Shown here piece after piece: positions 36,726-44,678 of a DNA stretch of 64,000 nt (position 1 is its first letter; every line of letters begins with the position of its first letter). This DNA is from AP-15 sp963846635 (GTDB taxonomy: Bacteria; Pseudomonadota; Alphaproteobacteria; ATCC43930; CGMCC-115725): NCBI GenBank assembly GCA_963846635.1, contig CAWJXM010000045.1:1-64000 (forward strand), in the 5' to 3' direction. The notes under the pieces are model-generated. The model was not told the origin of the DNA. It saw only the letters and a list, made by a program, of their open reading frames with translations, and made no database searches. The translations under genes were made by a program, and so were the position numbers.

Positions 36726-36754
36726 TTGACAGAAAGATTATTATTAATCATATT
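36726..36754 (+). promoter_or_regulatory. Sigma-70-type promoter for the RHH gene
   Basis: TTGACA at 36726-36731 (consensus -35), a 17-bp spacer, and CATATT at 36749-36754 (4 of 6 -10 positions). It lies about 40 bp upstream of the ATG at 36795 in a strongly AT-rich stretch. Confidence 0.5.
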
Positions 36755-36794
36755 AACTTTATTGCATTATAACTAGCTAGCAAGATTGCCTCGC

Positions 36795-37082
36795 ATGAGT
36801 TCGCGCACATCCAGCTCGAATACGGCTCCGAAGCGTGCCCGCACGGCGGTCCTTGCCGATTTGCCCGCCCCGAAGGAAGCGCAATCGAGGACCCAACTCG
36901 GCGTGCGCATTGCCGAAGCAACGCACCGGCAGCTCAAGCTGGCCGCTGTCATGCGCGGCGTGACGGTGCAAACCCTTGTCGAGCAGGCCATGCTCGAGTT
37001 TCTAACCAATCATCCCGAGTTGCTGCACAACCGGCGGGCCACCCAACAATCCGCCAAATCGGCCGCCAGAACCTCGCGCTAA
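36795..37082 (+). CDS. Small ribbon-helix-helix-like DNA-binding protein
   Basis: A 95-residue protein: a basic, disordered N-terminus (SSRTSSSNTAPKRARTA) followed by QLGVRIAEATHRQLKLAAVM and RGVTVQTLVEQAMLEFL, the strand-helix-helix pattern of CopG/ParG-type proteins. Such proteins bind operator or centromere repeats as dimers and often partner ParA ATPases. The ATG at 36795 is preferred over the TTG at 36786. It is divergent from the ParA-like gene 367 bp away, so it may be its partition partner or the regulator of the island (inference). Confidence 0.6.
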   Translation: MSSRTSSSNTAPKRARTAVLADLPAPKEAQSRTQLGVRIAEATHRQLKLAAVMRGVTVQTLVEQAMLEFLTNHPELLHNRRATQQSAKSAARTSR

Positions 37083-37221
37083 CCGGTGTGGACCGCCCGT
37101 CGACTACTCCTTTAAACCGAACTTTACCCATTGGCATCCAAGCCATTGAAAATGCTTAAGGTGTTTACATGACTACAAAAAAGAGATTTATAATCAAATC
37201 AATATCTTAGCGATTTTTCCG

Positions 37222-38909
37222 GTAAGTGGGGCAAAATGGCGGGCAGCAGAATTTATGCAGGTTGGCCGCGGCACCGGATGATATCTGGCAGGAGCAGTAC
37301 AGCGGGTTGCTCGGAAATGCCGAGGCGGCGGCCGAGATAATCCCAAAACGCGATGCCCAATTTGGCGCAGGTCTTGGCGAGCCCGAGGAAGGCATCGCGA
37401 CAGTCTCGCCCGACATCACTGCGGGTGCCGCCGCTGACCTTACGCTTGGTCACGTGGCTGCGGATGTCGCGCTCGGAACCGTTGGTATGCAGTGGGATAT
37501 CGGGGTGATCCAGCACGGCCAGCAATTCGGGCTTGTTGGCATGCAGCCGCACCAGCAGGCGATCAAGCGTGACGAAGCCGGTGCGGCGGCAAAAGATACG
37601 ATCGAAGCGGGCGCGAAGTTGTCCGCGACGGCGGGGCGTGGGGTTGAGGCGGTACGCTTTCAGATCGGCGTAGAACCGCCAGATCAACGCGCGGACATGC
37701 TTCTGCGCGACACGCTGCTGCGCGGTGAACGTGTCGAGCTTATGAATCAGCCGCTCCGCGTGAACCCAGCATAACGCGTGCCGACCGACGTTGAACTGGC
37801 CAGCGTCATCGCTGACGATCACCGTATCACGCAGAAACGCGTGCCCGTGGATGCTGCCCCACAGCGCGCCCTCGGTGGCGATCTGCACCGGGTTGGGCGT
37901 CACGTTGAGCGCCGTGAGGCCCAACCGTTCAAGGTGCGCCTGCCAGGCGGCCGGATCGGCAAACTGTTTGTCGGGATGTTCCGCGAGCCTGGCAATGGTC
38001 AGCCCAGCCAGCGCATGTTCGCGCATGTAGGCCAGGGCGGCATCATTGATCACGTAATCGGTGTGCCCGGCACGCAGCAGACCGAGGAAGTTTAGGCGAC
38101 TCTTGCTTTCCGTCGTCCCGAACCAGGTGAAGTCGTCGTTGCCGATCTGCGTGCAGACGCCGGTCGTGCCCTTGTGACGTGCACCGGTGTCATCCACCGT
38201 AATCCAACGGGCGGTCTCCAGACCCACGCGCAGCACGTCACGCGCTTCGGCCAGGAATTCATCCTGCCCGGCGATCAGCAAACGCATGACCTGCCGCTTG
38301 GAGATGGCGAGGCCCATCGCTTGCAGCAGCGCCATCAGCCGCGGCACGCTCACTTGCCCCTGGTGGTATTGCATCAGCACAAAGCGGCGCAGCGCCGGCC
38401 CGAAGTGCCCCCTGACATCAGGCGGCAAGGGCGCGATCACCGTCTGACCATCTGGGCTCACCCAGCGCTCGCGCCGATAACGGATCACCCGGGCCCGCAG
38501 CTCGAGGTCCTGCACCACGAAATCCTCATACCCTTTGAAGCGCGAGCCTTCAGGAACCTCCGCCTTGAGGATCTGCTCCTCGACCTTGACCCGCGGCACG
38601 ACCTTGCCGCGCCTGCGGCGACGGGCCCCTCTTTCGCCGGGCTTCGGCGAGGTGCCGTTCTCCATCCCACTGGGTTTGATCGACGGTCGGCCCTTCAGCC
38701 CTTTCAGGCGTGCGATCTCCTCGCGCAGCTCAGCATTCTGGCGCTTCAGCTCGGCGTTGTTCTCCAGCAGCTTCAGAAGCAACTGCCTCAGCTCGGCCGG
38801 CGGCAGACCATCGATGTCGGGTGGGACGACCACAGGGAGGTTGAATTAAACCGCACCGCGTCGGGGCAAGAAAAAAATCGACCCCCGCCCGGAATTTTGC
38901 CCCTCTTAC
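37222..38909 (-). mobile_element. IS66-like insertion sequence, copy 2 of 3 (1688 bp)
   Basis: Same ends as copy 1, in inverted orientation, with its own 8-bp target duplication TTTTTCCG at 37214-37221 and 38910-38917. Length is identical to the other two copies. Confidence 0.95.
37253..38833 (-). CDS. IS66-like transposase, copy 2
   Basis: 526 residues, identical to copies 1 and 3 except for single differences seen by eye: GNDDFTWF here against GNDNFTWF in the others, and ERLIHKLD shared with copy 3 but not copy 1. Catalytic motifs (DDTG, CWVHAER, NGSERD) are intact. GTG start at 38833. The gene reads away from the split integrase and toward the RHH gene. Confidence 0.9.
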   Translation of the reverse strand: MVVPPDIDGLPPAELRQLLLKLLENNAELKRQNAELREEIARLKGLKGRPSIKPSGMENGTSPKPGERGARRRRRGKVVPRVKVEEQILKAEVPEGSRFKGYEDFVVQDLELRARVIRYRRERWVSPDGQTVIAPLPPDVRGHFGPALRRFVLMQYHQGQVSVPRLMALLQAMGLAISKRQVMRLLIAGQDEFLAEARDVLRVGLETARWITVDDTGARHKGTTGVCTQIGNDDFTWFGTTESKSRLNFLGLLRAGHTDYVINDAALAYMREHALAGLTIARLAEHPDKQFADPAAWQAHLERLGLTALNVTPNPVQIATEGALWGSIHGHAFLRDTVIVSDDAGQFNVGRHALCWVHAERLIHKLDTFTAQQRVAQKHVRALIWRFYADLKAYRLNPTPRRRGQLRARFDRIFCRRTGFVTLDRLLVRLHANKPELLAVLDHPDIPLHTNGSERDIRSHVTKRKVSGGTRSDVGRDCRDAFLGLAKTCAKLGIAFWDYLGRRLGISEQPAVLLLPDIIRCRGQPA

Positions 38910-38975
38910 TTTTTCCGGGCAAAGTTCGGTTTAAAGAGGCCCCCTTTCCAAACACGATAAAGAGCATTAGCGGGG

Positions 38976-40054
38976 CTAAAGAATAATTCGCTCAACTTGA
39001 TCGAGTGTGACCTGGTCGTTGCGGCGGTCGTAGAGCTTGGTCGTGCGCGCGCTCTCGTGTGCCGCCATCTGCTGGGCGTATTCGAGCAGACCCCCATTGA
39101 GCAGATAGACAGTAATGCCGGTCGCGCGGAAGCTGTGGCAGCCGATCTTTGTAAGAAGCCCGGCTTTTTTAGCGCGGCGCACGATCATGCGGCGCGCATC
39201 GTGCCGCGTCATGCGGTCGGCAGTGAGTTGCTTGCGGCCGCGGCCCGGACCGCGATCCTGCCGCTCGCTGCCGCCAATCGTACGGAACAACGGCGCGTTC
39301 TTGTCCGCAGCAATGCCGGCGGCCTTGACATAGGCGTCGAGATATTCCTCAAGCAAATGATGCGCCGGCATTTCGTGCTGCTTGCCGCCCTTTTCGTGCA
39401 GGCGGACCCACCAGCGCTTGCCCTGCGGATAGTAGTCCTGGATGTTCATCTGCAGCGCGGCGGAAATCCGCGCGAAGCTGTAGATGAGTAGCGCGATCAG
39501 GGCGCGGTCGCGCAGCCCCACCAGCGATGGTTTTTCGGCGATCAAGCCGTGTCCTGTGATTTAACCTTCTTTACGATCTTGATGCTGTCGAGCAGCTGCC
39601 GCGCCTCATCGGCGAGCAGCACCGACGTCTTGCCTTTCTTGACGATGTACGTTGGCCCACGCACGGGCGCTGCCGGGTTTTGGTCGATGATTTGACCGAC
39701 GATCAGCCAATCAAACAGCTTGCGGATTGCCGCCAGATGCTGCTTGACGGTCGGTGCGCTGTATTTGTGGGTCAGCATCTCGACGTAAATCGAGACGTGG
39801 TGCGTCCGGATATTGCGGATCTCGGTAATCCCGCCGAGTTCGAGCCAGCCGTAAAATTCTCGCGCGGCAACGCCGTAGGCGGCGCGGGTGTTGGGATTGC
39901 GGATGTGCGCCGTAAAGAAATCGATGTAGCGCAGGCGGGCGCGCTCGCCGGCGGCGGCAACCAATGCCGGCACAATCACTGAGGGCGCCGGCTCGATGGT
40001 GCTGAGGGCTGTGCCGCTTCCTGGAGGGCCGTCCGGCTCTGCGCTGTCATTCAT
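38976..40054 (-). pseudogene. Tyrosine recombinase / integrase split into two frames
   Basis: The N-terminal part (40054 to 39542, 170 residues) has the core-binding domain (RYIDFFTAHIRNPNTRAAYG, FDWLIVGQIIDQNPAAPVRG). The C-terminal part (39545 to 38976, 189 residues) has the catalytic residues: Arg in SFARISAALQ, Lys in HEKGGKQHE, SFRATGI, HESARTTKLYDRR. They overlap by four bases (TTGA, 39542-39545) and together match the intact integrase at 5549-6556 along the whole length. A one-base change just before LVGLRDRALIAL explains the split. Reinitiation at TTG is conceivable, but the catalytic half alone would probably be inactive. Confidence 0.82.
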
Positions 40055-40087
40055 TGGTAAGTCCTCCCGAGTGTTATTGGGCCTCTG

Positions 40088-40357
40088 CTATTTGGGATCG
40101 AGCAGCTTGTCGCGATGGGCGGGATCCATGTCCGCGGCGCGGATCGCCTCGGTCTTTTGCTCCGGCAGCTCAGCCGTGGCGAAGCTGCCGCGGCTTTCGT
40201 GAAAGCGTCTGAACTCCTCATAGTTGTCGGGGCCAATAAAGTAGCCAGTGATCTGGCCGTGGCTCGAGACGGCGATCGCCTGGCGCTGCGCACGCATGCG
40301 GTAGCGGCCGAAATTGCGGGTGAACTCGGAAGCCGGGACGATTTCAGGTGTGTCCAT
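40088..40357 (-). CDS. Phd/YefM-type antitoxin, no toxin beside it
   Basis: An 89-residue protein with the Phd fold: VPASEFTRNFGRYRMRAQRQ, AIAVSSHGQITGYFIGPDNY, then EEFRRF and a long acidic/basic tail that would bind a toxin. The ATG at 40357 follows AGAGAGGATCC. A promoter with an overlapping palindrome (40379-40407) lies directly upstream, fitting autoregulation. The next gene downstream, 33 bp away, is the broken integrase; a toxin gene was not found, so it is an orphan antitoxin or a plain regulator. Confidence 0.75.
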   Translation of the reverse strand: MDTPEIVPASEFTRNFGRYRMRAQRQAIAVSSHGQITGYFIGPDNYEEFRRFHESRGSFATAELPEQKTEAIRAADMDPAHRDKLLDPK

Positions 40358-40378
40358 GGATCCTCTCTTTCGCCGGCG

Positions 40379-40407
40379 AATATACACTAGTTGCATAAAA
40401 TACGCAA
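40379..40407 (-). promoter_or_regulatory. Promoter and palindromic operator for the Phd-like gene
   Basis: On the minus strand, TTGCGT (40402-40407), a 17-bp spacer and TATATT (40379-40384) form a good sigma-70 promoter ending about 22 bp before the start codon. The -35 region overlaps an imperfect palindrome TTGCATAAAATACGCAA (40391-40407), the likely binding site for the antitoxin. Confidence 0.5.
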
Positions 40408-40469
40408 GTCATGTGAATTGTGCTTATTCCTTTAACGGTATTTCATGATCGCTGCTCTCTACAAAAAAT

Positions 40470-41537
40470 GACCCATAAAGCTAGTCCCGCTTACCATCGA
40501 CCTTCAGCAAGCAATGGGCTAATATCATCCTGAAAACACGCCGATTTTCAGGACAAAACGATGCCTCGCAACCGCGTGCAGCACCAGAAGGGCCTCTCGG
40601 ATGATGGGTTCGAACAGCGCTATCCAGACGAGGAGGCATGCCGCAAGGCGTGGTTTGCCTGGCGCTGGCCGGAGGGCTTCAGGTGTCCGCGGTGCGCAGG
40701 GACAGCGTATTGTGAGATCCAGGGCCGTCAACTGCTGCAGTGCCGGCGGTGCCGGTATCAGACATCGCTGATCGCCGGGACAATCCTGCAGGGCACCAAG
40801 CTGCCGATGCGGGTGTGGTTTCGCGCCATGCATCTGCTCGCCCAGGGCAAGAAGGGCCTGTCCAACATCGAGTTGGGACGACGGCTTGGGATCTCGACCA
40901 ACGCGGCGTGGCGGCTTCAGCACAAGCTGATGCAGGCCATGCTCGAGCGCGACCGGCGGTACAAGCTCGGCGCCGCCGGCCCGCGGATCGAGATCGACGA
41001 CGCTTACATCGGCGGCGAGCGCACCGGCGAGGGGTCCGGGCGCGGCCGCCGCGGCCACACCCCTTTTATCGTCGCGATCGAGACCACCGATGAGGGTCGG
41101 CCGCTACACGCGCGCTTGCAGGTGGTGCGTGGCTTCCGAGCCGGTGAAACCAAACGCTTGTGCGCCCGGATCGCCGCCGGAACAACCGTCGTCAGCGACG
41201 GCGGCCAGTGGTTTCGCTGCATCGCCGAACAGCCGGGTCTCGTCCATGAGCGCCATGTCACCGGCTCCGATCGCAAGGCGGCGCGCCACCCTGCCTTTCG
41301 CTGGGCGAACACAGTGCTGGCCAACGTCAAGAACAGCCTCCTGGCCACCCACCGCGTGGTCAGCGCCAAGCATCTGCCGCGCTATCTCGGCGCCTTTGCT
41401 TGGCGCTTCAACCGCCGCTTCGTCTTGAAAACGATCCACGAGCGGCTCGCCATCGCCGCAGCGACCACTCCGCCGATGCCCTACCACCTCCTCAAATTGG
41501 CTGAGGCTCGATGGTAAACGGGAAGCTAGTTATGGGC
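40470..41537 (+). mobile_element. IS1595-family insertion sequence (ISXO2-like)
   Basis: The left end, CCCATAAAGCTAGTCCCGC from 40472, reappears inverted at the right end as CCCATAACTAGCTTCCCG, both followed by TTACCATCGA; the ends are thus imperfect inverted repeats of about 30 bp. No target duplication was identified. It separates two Phd-like antitoxin genes. Confidence 0.75.
40561..41517 (+). CDS. IS1595-family transposase (ISXO2-like)
   Basis: A 318-residue transposase: zinc ribbon CPRCAGTAYCEIQGRQLLQC with RRCRYQTSLIAGTI, helical NIELGRRLGISTNAAWRLQH, then the catalytic DDE/N part IEIDDAYIGGERTGEGSG, VVSDGGQWFRCI and HPAFRWANTVLANVKNSLL. The terminal AKHLPRYLGAFAWRFNRRF is the family tail. 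ATG at 40561. Intact, unlike the IS1595 element at 466-1587, to which it is only distantly related. Confidence 0.92.
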   Translation: MPRNRVQHQKGLSDDGFEQRYPDEEACRKAWFAWRWPEGFRCPRCAGTAYCEIQGRQLLQCRRCRYQTSLIAGTILQGTKLPMRVWFRAMHLLAQGKKGLSNIELGRRLGISTNAAWRLQHKLMQAMLERDRRYKLGAAGPRIEIDDAYIGGERTGEGSGRGRRGHTPFIVAIETTDEGRPLHARLQVVRGFRAGETKRLCARIAAGTTVVSDGGQWFRCIAEQPGLVHERHVTGSDRKAARHPAFRWANTVLANVKNSLLATHRVVSAKHLPRYLGAFAWRFNRRFVLKTIHERLAIAAATTPPMPYHLLKLAEARW

Positions 41538-41579
41538 ACTATTGTATATCTTGAAGTTTGAGTGATACAGCGCTAATGG

Positions 41580-41605
41580 ATGCATCAATTGATCAATTCA
41601 TGCAT
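41580..41605. promoter_or_regulatory. 26-bp near-perfect palindrome before an antitoxin gene
   Basis: The outer arms ATGCAT and the core AATTGATCAATT are fully symmetric; only one symmetric base pair (positions 7 and 20) is mismatched. It ends 10 bp before the antitoxin ATG at 41616. Type II antitoxins bind palindromes at this distance to repress their own operon, so this is the likely operator. A weak promoter (TTGAAG, 17 bp, TAATGG) overlaps its left side. Confidence 0.6.
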
Positions 41606-41615
41606 GGAAGTCGCC

Positions 41616-41882
41616 ATGAACCGCCGCATCGACGCCCACATCGCCCGAACCCAGTTCGGCCAGATCATGGATCTCGCCACCAAAAACAACGAACGCTTTA
41701 TTGTCGACCGTCGCGGCGAGCCCGCCGTCGTGATCATGAGCGTGCAAGATTTTATCCGCACCGCTGCACCGCCGCCCGATTGGCTCGAGAAAGCCTGGAC
41801 CGGTGCCAAGCAGCGCGGGCCCGATAAGCTAGCGCCTGCAGAGATCGACGTGGAGATCCACGCAGGCGAACGAGACCTCTGA
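41616..41882 (+). CDS. Phd/YefM-type antitoxin, second orphan
   Basis: An 88-residue protein: MNRRIDAHIARTQFGQIMDL, ATKNNERFIVDRRGEPAVVI and MSVQDFIRTAAPP, the Phd N-terminal DNA-binding fold, then a toxin-binding-type tail (DWLEKAWTGAKQRG, IDVEIHAGERDL). The ATG at 41616 is chosen because the upstream in-frame ATG (41580) lies within the palindromic operator. A PIN-domain toxin gene would be expected directly downstream, but the next gene is a DUF2147 protein, so the toxin is missing. Confidence 0.75.
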   Translation: MNRRIDAHIARTQFGQIMDLATKNNERFIVDRRGEPAVVIMSVQDFIRTAAPPPDWLEKAWTGAKQRGPDKLAPAEIDVEIHAGERDL

Positions 41883-41915
41883 ACAAGCAATAAAACTCTG
41901 CTCGTGGATGCTGTC

Positions 41916-42380
41916 ATGGCAAAACAGTCGTTTTGCGGCGCCTGCGCAATCCTGATGCTAACGACTGTCGCCGCGACCACGGCATCATCCGCAGTGCCAA
42001 GCGGGACGTGGATGTTCGCCAATAGAGTAGCCCTTCAGATCTTCGACTGTAGCGGCTTGCTCTGCGGTAAAATTGTCTGGCTGTTCCGACCGGATAATGC
42101 GGCCGGGCAGCCTGATCTCGACTATCGCAACCCCGATCCGGCGCGGCGTCAGCGGCACTTATGCGGTCTCACAATCATCTGGGGAATGCAGGTTAGTGGG
42201 CAGGATCATTGGTCCAACGGCTGGCTTTACGACCCGAAAGACGGCATTACTTACAATCTGACCGCAGAGCTGACCTCGCCGACCATCATCACAGCGCGGG
42301 TTTATCGTGGTGTCCCTCTGCTCGGCCGTACTGAAATCTTGGTCCGCGATCCGCCGCTTCGCCCCGACGGACGCTGCTGA
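41916..42380 (+). CDS. Secreted DUF2147-family protein
   Basis: A 154-residue exported protein with a signal peptide (CGACAILMLTTVAATTASSA) and the DUF2147 beta-barrel pattern: GTWMFANRVALQIFDCSGLL, CGKIVWLFRP, RNPDPARRQRHLCGLTIIWG, then GWLYDPKDGITYN. It has four cysteines in the mature part. Function unknown; related proteins are envelope proteins. ATG at 41916, or GTG at 41904 in the same frame; no strong ribosome site. Confidence 0.8.
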   Translation: MAKQSFCGACAILMLTTVAATTASSAVPSGTWMFANRVALQIFDCSGLLCGKIVWLFRPDNAAGQPDLDYRNPDPARRQRHLCGLTIIWGMQVSGQDHWSNGWLYDPKDGITYNLTAELTSPTIITARVYRGVPLLGRTEILVRDPPLRPDGRC

Positions 42381-42521
42381 ACCGATGCTTCGGTGGCCCT
42401 CGGACCTCTCGATTTCGAGAGAAGAAGAACGTTGGTGTCTCCATGATCTGCGCGATGGCTTGGCATTGGATGCGCAAGTGGCTACGACCGCCGGTACCGG
42501 CGTTGCGGTGACGGGGTATTG

Positions 42522-43000
42522 ATGCCCATCAGACCTGAAATGCGGGAGTTCTATCCTAGGGATTGGCTGGAGATCAGCCGACGGGTGCGGTTCGAGCGCG
42601 CCGCCGGCATTTGCCAAACTTGTGGTCGCCCGCACGGTGTCAAAATCCGTTGTCTGCCCGACGGGCGTGGTTCGACCCGACGTAGCATACCTGGCGCAAT
42701 GGCCGCGGCCATCACGCCCGTTGGCCCGATCTCGTGGAGGCGGTGCAGGAGCGGCAAATCCGAGTAATCCTAGCCGCCGCCCATCTGGATCACAATCCCA
42801 GCAACAACCGGAAACGCAACCTCAAAAGCCTGTGCCAGCGCTGTCATATGATCCACGATCGCCCGTATTACCTGGCACAGCGCCGGATCACCTACCTGCT
42901 GCGGCGCGCGCTCGGCAATCTGTTCTTCGGTCCCTATTGCCGGAGCACTGCGAGCGGTGGATCCTATAAAAATCTGATATCACAGAATAAAGTAGGCTGA
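42522..43000 (+). pseudogene. HNH endonuclease gene, frameshifted with an internal stop
   Basis: The first frame encodes EMREFYPRDWLEISRRVRFE and RAAGICQTCGRPHG, the N-terminal zinc part of HNH nucleases. The second encodes RWPDLVEAVQERQIRVILAA, then AHLDHNPSNNRKRNLKSLCQ and RCHMIHD with the HNH and C-x2-C residues. Joining them needs a one-base shift near 42664, and a TAG remains in the linker. Similar intact proteins are about 140-150 residues. Such nucleases occur in phages and mobile elements. Confidence 0.65.
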
Positions 43001-43301
43001 AGGGACAGAATCAACCCGAGTCTGGAACAAGATTTTAGCCGGTCAGGGGGAATTCGCCGATGCAGCGCCAGGTCTTTAGGGACGGTGTATCATCGCGATG
43101 TTCGGGCTCGACCCCAGGCCATGCTGATCGGAGCCAAGGCCCAGTTCGACGCTTGAAGCGGTCGGCGAGCGCCTCGTGAACCGACACCCCGTATCACTCA
43201 AAAAGCCGCACAATCGCTTCTCTGGGTTATGAATATGCGCGGCGTGGCCACGCCAAACCGCACGCTTGTCGCGGGCGACGAAAAAAAAGAGGAGCGCATC
43301 G
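43001..43301. other. Intergenic region, no gene seen
   Basis: About 300 bp upstream of the MFS transporter, presumably including its promoter. No conserved motif or frame recognised. Confidence 0.4.
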
Positions 43302-44597
43302 ATGCGAACGACGCACCGCCGATATTGGGTCTTTTTCCTGCTGTTTCTGTTCAGCGCCATTGCCTATCTCGATCGCGTCAACATGTCGGTTGCGGGCAAG
43401 CCGATAGCGCACGAATTCGGGCTGTCACCGATTGCGCTCGGTTATCTGTTCTCCTCGTTCCTGTGGGCCTATGTGCTGATGATGCTGCCCGGCGGGCGGC
43501 TGATCGACCGCTGGGGCCCGCATGTCATCGCCTCGGTTGCGACCGCAGTATGGTCGACAGCACAGATGGCTACCGGAATGGTCGGCAGCTTCGCGGCAAT
43601 GTTGATGGTGCGGCTCGGTCTGGGCGTCGGCGAGGCGCCGTTCGCTCCGATTTCCTATAGCAGCGTCCGGTTATGGTCGCCCTATACCGAGCGCGGCACC
43701 GCGATTGCCGGGATCTCTTGCGGGTCCACCCTCGGGCTTGCGCTCGGCGCGCCGGCCGTCGCCTGGCTGATCGAGACATTGTCGTGGCGCTGGTCCTTCA
43801 TCATCACCGGCGCGGTCGGATTTGTTTGGGTAGCGGTCTGGACGGCACTGGTCTCGACACCGGAAAAGACCGTGTGGCTGCCCCCAGCCGAGCGCGACCA
43901 CATCCTCGCCGGGCGAGACGCCGGCATCACGCCGCCGAGCCACAGCGGCGTCGGTTATCTCGGGCTGATCCGCTGCCCGGCGATGTGGGGCTTGTTCATC
44001 TCGCAGGGCTGCCTCGTCTATACCGGCTATCTCTATATTTCCTGGCTGCCGAATTACCTGCAAACCGCACGGCACCTATCGATCTTGAACTCCGGCATCT
44101 ACACCGCGATACCGTTCCTGATCTCCACCGTTATCGGCGTCGTCGCCAATTGGGCCGGCGACAGGATGCTCACCGCCGAAGCGGTGCGCGGCGGCAGCCG
44201 CCGCTATCTGGTGGTGCTCAGCCTGCTGTTTATGGCTGCGGGCCTAGCGATCCCTTTTGTCCAGTCACTCGTCGCAGTCATCACTCTGATCACGATCGCG
44301 GTATCGGCCGCCCATGTCGGGCCGGCCGCCAACGGCGCCCTGGTCGCCGATTTGCTGCGCTCGCCCGGCGATGCAGGGCGGGCTACGGCCTTTCTTGTCC
44401 TGGGCGGCAATACCTTCGGCCTACTGGCGCCGATCGTGACCGGCTATGTCGTTGCCGCAACTGGCAGTTTCAACGCTGCCTTCGTTGTCGCCGGTGCGCT
44501 GGCGCTGGTCGGGGCAGTGGCGGCGCTGGCGCTGGTGCGCGGCACACTCGGCGAGCACGTACGGCCGTCTCGTGCAAGTCCACGTCTCGCCAGTTGA
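43302..44597 (+). CDS. MFS transporter, anion:cation symporter (ACS) type
   Basis: A 431-residue inner-membrane permease with 12 predicted helices. The first helix is followed by the ACS signature AYLDRVNMSVAGKPIAHEFG; the loop 2-3 motif is GRLIDRWGPHV, and helix 4-5 has RLGLGVGEAPFAPISYSSVR. ACS transporters take up organic anions such as hexuronates, phthalate or hydroxyphenylacetate with protons. The ATG at 43302 follows GAGGAG. It converges with the PadR regulator, 81 bp between stops. Substrate not deducible, but an aromatic or sugar acid would suit the window's catabolic genes (inference). Confidence 0.9.
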   Translation: MRTTHRRYWVFFLLFLFSAIAYLDRVNMSVAGKPIAHEFGLSPIALGYLFSSFLWAYVLMMLPGGRLIDRWGPHVIASVATAVWSTAQMATGMVGSFAAMLMVRLGLGVGEAPFAPISYSSVRLWSPYTERGTAIAGISCGSTLGLALGAPAVAWLIETLSWRWSFIITGAVGFVWVAVWTALVSTPEKTVWLPPAERDHILAGRDAGITPPSHSGVGYLGLIRCPAMWGLFISQGCLVYTGYLYISWLPNYLQTARHLSILNSGIYTAIPFLISTVIGVVANWAGDRMLTAEAVRGGSRRYLVVLSLLFMAAGLAIPFVQSLVAVITLITIAVSAAHVGPAANGALVADLLRSPGDAGRATAFLVLGGNTFGLLAPIVTGYVVAATGSFNAAFVVAGALALVGAVAALALVRGTLGEHVRPSRASPRLAS

Positions 44598-44678
44598 GGT
44601 TCGCAGCGATGCCAATCGTGGAACCGGTCGAAACCCCAATCCCGCCGCTCGCTGCGGCGCGTGGAAGCCGCGTGGAGG

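Larger units (their letters stand above)
36428..36794. other. Divergent control region between parA-like and RHH genes, AT-rich on the right
   Basis: The 367-bp gap between divergently transcribed genes. It holds a long GC-rich inverted repeat (36547-36608) and a sigma-70-type promoter (36726-36754), both listed separately. The 36640-36780 part is very AT-rich compared with the rest of the window. No gene seen. Confidence 0.5.
37110..38936. mobile_element. Short inverted-repeat element (about 131 bp) split by IS66-like copy 2
   Basis: CTTTAAACCGAACTTTACCC at 37110-37129 and the inverse of 38917-38936 (CTTTAAACCGAACTTTGCCC) match at 19 of 20 positions. Removing the 1688-bp IS and one 8-bp duplication leaves an element of about 131 bp with AT-rich interior and no gene, a MITE-like structure. 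The IS landed 19 bp inside its right end. Confidence 0.6.
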
